64,000 nt of DNA, from positions 1 through 64,000 of the forward strand of contig CACZBK010000003.1 in assembly GCA_902779395.1 (NCBI GenBank), given 5' to 3'. The stretch is from an uncultured Lachnospiraceae bacterium. Lineage in GTDB: Bacteria > Bacillota > Clostridia > Lachnospirales > Lachnospiraceae. Of the stretch, positions 61,193 through 64,000 are shown one piece after another (the stretch's first letter is position 1; each line of letters starts with the position of its first letter). The translations under genes were made by a program, and so were the position numbers. The notes under the pieces were generated by a model that saw nothing but the letters and a program-made list of their open reading frames with translations, was not told the DNA's origin and did no database searches.

Positions 61193-61694
61193 ATGGAAAA
61201 ACAATCTATACGTGAGTTTTATGAAAGAAATATGTACGGCACATGGAGGGAAGGCGAAAAGGCCGAAGAACAGACAGGCGTATTGATGGCCTGGGCGTGG
61301 GGCACTTCAAAGGTACTGGATGCGGTATATGCGGGGCTGGTTTAACGATGCGTTCCTGCAATATAAAACGCCTGCGGAGATACCGATGGATCAGGAAAAA
61401 CTTGTGAGGCTTGCGATGGATAAGGAAAGGTATTATTTTATCATCGCCGCATGCATGGGAGAGGACTGGGTCAACGCGCCTGCCATGTGGGAATGCTATA
61501 AGAAAGCCGGAGCCTTTTATGAGAAGGAAGGTATAGCGGATAATCTGGCGCTGCATTTCCATAAAGAAGGTCATGCGGTGCTCGAGGAAGATGCGGCATT
61601 GTTTACCGGGTATTTTGAGCATATGTATTACGGAACGGATAACGGCATTGATATGGATGCTCTGAAGACAGCGGTATTTGAGGGGCAGGAATGA
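61193..61694 (+). pseudogene. remnant of a CE15-like (glucuronoyl esterase type) hydrolase gene
   Basis: Two pieces lie in different frames. From ATG 61193, after AGGAGAGG, 50 codons read MYGTWREGEKAEEQTGVLMA WAWGTSKVLDAV with stop at 61343-61345. From about 61320 a second frame reads RGWFNDAFLQY, IPMDQEKLVRLAMDKERYYF, EDWVNAPAMWECYKKAG, FHKEGHAVLEED to 61694. Both resemble parts of CE15 family esterases: WAWGxSxxLD before the serine motif, then the DxxxLxxLxxPRP and EDW regions. The middle that should hold the GxSRxGK catalytic serine is missing at the junction (about 61318-61345), so the gene has an internal deletion and frameshift. The stop of the methyltransferase lies 22 bases upstream. 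Confidence 0.6.
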
Positions 61695-61760
61695 AAGAAT
61701 ACAGGCAGATCCGTGAAGAATACATTAATATAGCGAATAACGGGGGCCAATAATGAGGGC

Positions 61761-61791
61761 AAAAACCATGGGTACGGACCTCGTGGTTTTT
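61761..61791 (+). terminator. terminator after the esterase remnant
   Basis: AAAACCATG (61762-61770) pairs with CGTGGTTTT (61782-61790) with one G-U pair; T-run continues after. Just upstream, 61691-61753 holds a 20-codon frame starting MKEYRQIREEY, probably debris. Confidence 0.65.
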
Positions 61792-61820
61792 CGTGGACAA
61801 TAAATTAGGGAGTGAGCATC

Positions 61821-62399
61821 ATGGCAAAACTTGCAATATTGTTTCCGGGGATAGGGTATAATTGCGACAGGCCGCTTTTATATTATGGGAGAAAGCTGGC
61901 TGAACGAAACGCTTATGAATGCATAGCCGTTAATTATGTTTATAACGGAGATATGAATATCAGGGGAAATGTACAGAAGATGGAAGAAGCCTTTAAGGGC
62001 TTGTATCTGCAGGCACAGGAGATCCTAACGGGTGTGGACTATGGCAGATACGATGAAGTGCTCTTTATCTCGAAGAGTGTAGGAACGGTGATCGCCGCGG
62101 CCTACGCTAAAATGCTGCAGGATAAAAGAATGTGTGATGTGTCTAAGCTTAGACATGTCTTATATACACCGCTTGAGTATACTTTTAAATATGATCCGGC
62201 AAATGCTGTTGCTTTTCTGGGTACTGCCGATCCCTGGTGTGTGCCTGAAGCGGTAATACGTATAGCAAAAGAACGGAATGTTCCAATGCATTTATATGAT
62301 GCGGCGAACCATTCGTTAGAGACAGGTAATGTCACGGCAGATATTGAAATTCTTAAAGATGTAATGGGAAAGACAGAGGTTTTTATCAGAAAAGCCTGA
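61821..62399 (+). CDS. small alpha/beta-hydrolase-like protein
   Basis: ATG 61821 follows AGGGAGTGAG. The 192-residue protein reads KLAILFPGIGYNCDRPLLYY, then VLFISKSVGTVIAAAYAK with a Ser in a nucleophile-elbow-like SKSVG, VAFLGTADPWC and YDAANHSLETG near the end. The Asp and His could complete a triad. It belongs to a group of short hydrolases of unknown substrate in Firmicutes. No signal peptide is present. Confidence 0.75.
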   Translation: MAKLAILFPGIGYNCDRPLLYYGRKLAERNAYECIAVNYVYNGDMNIRGNVQKMEEAFKGLYLQAQEILTGVDYGRYDEVLFISKSVGTVIAAAYAKMLQDKRMCDVSKLRHVLYTPLEYTFKYDPANAVAFLGTADPWCVPEAVIRIAKERNVPMHLYDAANHSLETGNVTADIEILKDVMGKTEVFIRKA

Positions 62400-62426
62400 T
62401 AAGACAGATCATCGGGGAAGAGATAT

Positions 62427-63665
62427 ATGAAGATCGTATTTGCTTCGGATTCTTTTAAGGGCTCTTTATCAAGTGCGGAAACGGCAGAGCTTCTTACAAA
62501 GGCGGCAAAAGAAGTATTCGGAAATGCGGAGTGTGTTGCGGTTCCGATAGCGGACGGCGGAGAGGGGACCGTGAACGCGCTGATCGCAGCCTTACGCAGC
62601 CGCGGATATATTCAGGCTAAGGAAGGCATGGCGCTCGAGGCTAAGGAAGCAATTGCGCCTGGGGATAAGGAAGCTTTGGACTGCGCCGATGCCGGAGGCG
62701 GAGCAGGCCTTATCACTGTCACCGTACACGGCCCTTTGATGGAAGAGATCAAGGCAGTGTATGGGCGGCTGAATGAAAAGCAGGCTGTTATTGAGATGGC
62801 AGCAGCTTCCGGCCTGACACTGGTTCCTGCGGAAAAAAGGAATCCGTTATATACGACCAGTTATGGTACGGGAGAGCTGATACTTGATGCCCTGAATAAA
62901 GGCTTTGAAGAGATATATGTGGCCATCGGCGGCAGTGCTACGAATGACGGCGGCATGGGATGCGCAAGAGCATTGGGCGTAAGGTTTCTGGATAAGGAAG
63001 GGAAAGAGCTTGCCGGTACAGGAAAGGATCTTGAGAAAGTTGCAGAGATCGACGATTCCGGCCTGGATGAGCGGATAGGCAGGACGAAGATCATTGTTGC
63101 CTGTGATGTAAAGAATCCGCTATGCGGTGACAGGGGAGCAACAAAAACATACGGCGTACAAAAGGGAGCATCGCCGGATATGATAGAGCGGCTGGAAGAG
63201 GGAATGTGTAGCTACCGCGATCAGATACGAAAAAAGTTTGGGATCGATCCGGATACGCTTAGCGGAGGAGGAGCTGCGGGCGGTCTGGGAACGGCACTTT
63301 TGGTATTCCTTGGAGGCGTAATGAGATCCGGTATCGAGACGGTGCTGGATCTGGCAGAGTTTGATCATCTGCTTGAGGGCGCAGACCTCGTTGTGACAGG
63401 CGAGGGACGCACGGATTGGCAGAGCGCTTATGGGAAAGTGCTGTGCGGAGTGGGTGAACGGGCTAAGAGAGCCAAAGTACCGGCAGTGGCATTGTGCGGA
63501 AGTCTGGGGCCGGGCTATGAAAGCATTTATGAGCATGGGATCATTTCGCTTATGACTACGGTGGATGCTCCGATGACATTAGAGGAAGCGATGGAACATG
63601 CAGCGGAATTATATGAAAAAGCAGCTATACGGATGTTTCGCATGATCAATGCATTAAAGGTATAA
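62427..63665 (+). CDS. glycerate kinase (GlxK/GarK family)
   Basis: The 412-residue protein phosphorylates glycerate. It has FASDSFKGSLSSAETAELL near the N-terminus, PIADGGEGTVNAL, VIEMAAASGLTLVP, ATNDGGMGCARALG, ACDVKNPLCG, GGAAGGLGTALL and VTGEGRTDWQSAYGK, all typical of the type 1/GarK family. A Lys/Glu/Ala-rich insert (QAKEGMALEAKEAIAPGDKE, about 61-80) lies between the first and second beta strands and is longer than usual. GGGGAAGAG lies before ATG 62427. Confidence 0.94.
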   Translation: MKIVFASDSFKGSLSSAETAELLTKAAKEVFGNAECVAVPIADGGEGTVNALIAALRSRGYIQAKEGMALEAKEAIAPGDKEALDCADAGGGAGLITVTVHGPLMEEIKAVYGRLNEKQAVIEMAAASGLTLVPAEKRNPLYTTSYGTGELILDALNKGFEEIYVAIGGSATNDGGMGCARALGVRFLDKEGKELAGTGKDLEKVAEIDDSGLDERIGRTKIIVACDVKNPLCGDRGATKTYGVQKGASPDMIERLEEGMCSYRDQIRKKFGIDPDTLSGGGAAGGLGTALLVFLGGVMRSGIETVLDLAEFDHLLEGADLVVTGEGRTDWQSAYGKVLCGVGERAKRAKVPAVALCGSLGPGYESIYEHGIISLMTTVDAPMTLEEAMEHAAELYEKAAIRMFRMINALKV

Positions 63666-63724
63666 ATATGAAAAAGATCCTGAGACGATCGTGAATAGTT
63701 TAAATTAGGATCATGGAGGTACAT

Positions 63725-64000
63725 ATGCCTGATATCTTATGGCACGGAAGCCCTGTAAAGGTTGATAGACTGGTCCCGAATCAGGCTGCCGACACGGGAT
63801 TTGCTAAAGGCTGTCAGTTTGCGGTTTATGCTACAAGCAACAGGAATATGGCAATCTGCTTTGCTCTTGGATGCATAGAGAATGACCCGGAGGGAAAAAC
63901 TGAAGTAAGGCGGACCATGATGCCGGAATATGGTGATAAGATGCTTTTTGAGGGATGTCATCCGAATTACGGCGGCAAAGGGTATCTGTATAAATTGGAT
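63725..64000 (+). CDS. 5' part of a gene cut by the window end; possible ADP-ribosyltransferase-like fold
   Basis: ATG 63725 follows GGAGG with correct spacing; the frame is open for 92 codons to the window edge. It begins PDILWHGSPVKVDRLVPNQA, then CQFAVYATSNRNMAI and GCHPNYGGKGYLYKLD. An HGS near the start followed by an xVYATxxxxxA helix recalls ADP-ribosyltransferase-related folds such as DUF3990-type proteins, but the match is loose and the C-terminal part is not visible. Confidence 0.7.
   Translation, partial: MPDILWHGSPVKVDRLVPNQAADTGFAKGCQFAVYATSNRNMAICFALGCIENDPEGKTEVRRTMMPEYGDKMLFEGCHPNYGGKGYLYKLD

Overview
The window looks like a chromosomal segment of a low-to-mid GC, monoderm Clostridia, most likely Lachnospiraceae (Butyrivibrio/Roseburia-like). 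Grounds: a Gram-positive type division cluster (mraZ-rsmH-ftsL-pbp-mraY-murD-ftsW-divIB-ftsZ) without ftsA, a ylxM-ffh-rpsP-khpA-rimM-trmD cluster, a LytS/YesN sugar-sensing two-component system beside a xylose/ChvE-type ABC importer, many lipoproteins with Thr/Pro linkers, and strong AGGAGG ribosome binding sites with several TTG starts. No rRNA, tRNA or CRISPR array was recognised.

Layout. 1-1.7 kb: decayed defence/accessory DNA: a 3' gene fragment, a DUF1016 (YhcG) nuclease-like gene carrying three intragenic palindromes, and what looks like a frameshifted stub of a type I restriction specificity gene (hsdS). 1.75-4.9 kb: an ECF sigma factor, its membrane partner and a lipoprotein. 4.9-7.2 kb: a very small mobile element with an RSF1010/pIP501-like (MOBQ) oriT, a DUF3847 gene, a short excisionase, a Tn916-type integrase, and seven iterons at the integrase end, but no relaxase. 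7.3-9.4 kb: ychF and lgt. 9.4-19.7 kb: the division and cell-wall cluster, with a MraZ operator of five 10-bp-spaced boxes over the mraZ promoter. 19.7-22.3 kb: folP and a convergent lipoprotein gene.

22.3-33.2 kb: a probable zinc locus. A Cys/His-rich membrane protein, ZnuA-, ZnuC- and ZnuB-like importer genes and a lipoprotein are followed closely by two large ABC exporters. Both exporters carry a cytoplasmic CxxC...CxxC zinc ribbon ahead of the membrane domain, and the first ends in DUF1854. An OmpA/MotB-type protein follows. 33.2-37.4 kb: an Fe-S aldo/keto reductase, a CDF metal transporter, an unknown small protein and a membrane diguanylate cyclase.

37.4-48.1 kb: a sugar-sensing and uptake operon: a membrane-anchored sugar-binding sensor (XylFII-like), a LytS-type kinase, a YesN-type regulator interrupted by one in-frame TAG, two sugar-binding lipoproteins, a double-NBD ATPase and two permeases. 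48.1-51.8 kb: the SRP/ribosome maturation cluster. 51.8-54.7 kb: a NatA/NatB-type transporter whose permease is fused to a CPBP protease domain. 54.7-64 kb: a GH31 glycosidase, LarE, a GNAT acetyltransferase, an HD-GYP protein, a methyltransferase, a wrecked CE15-like esterase gene, a small hydrolase, a glycerate kinase and a gene cut by the window end.

The items most worth a second look are the relaxase-less element with its own oriT, the palindromes with a compensatory base change inside the DUF1016 gene, the amber codon in the sugar regulator, the zinc-ribbon exporters behind the zinc importer, and a set of promoters that place transcription starts at or next to the start codon.
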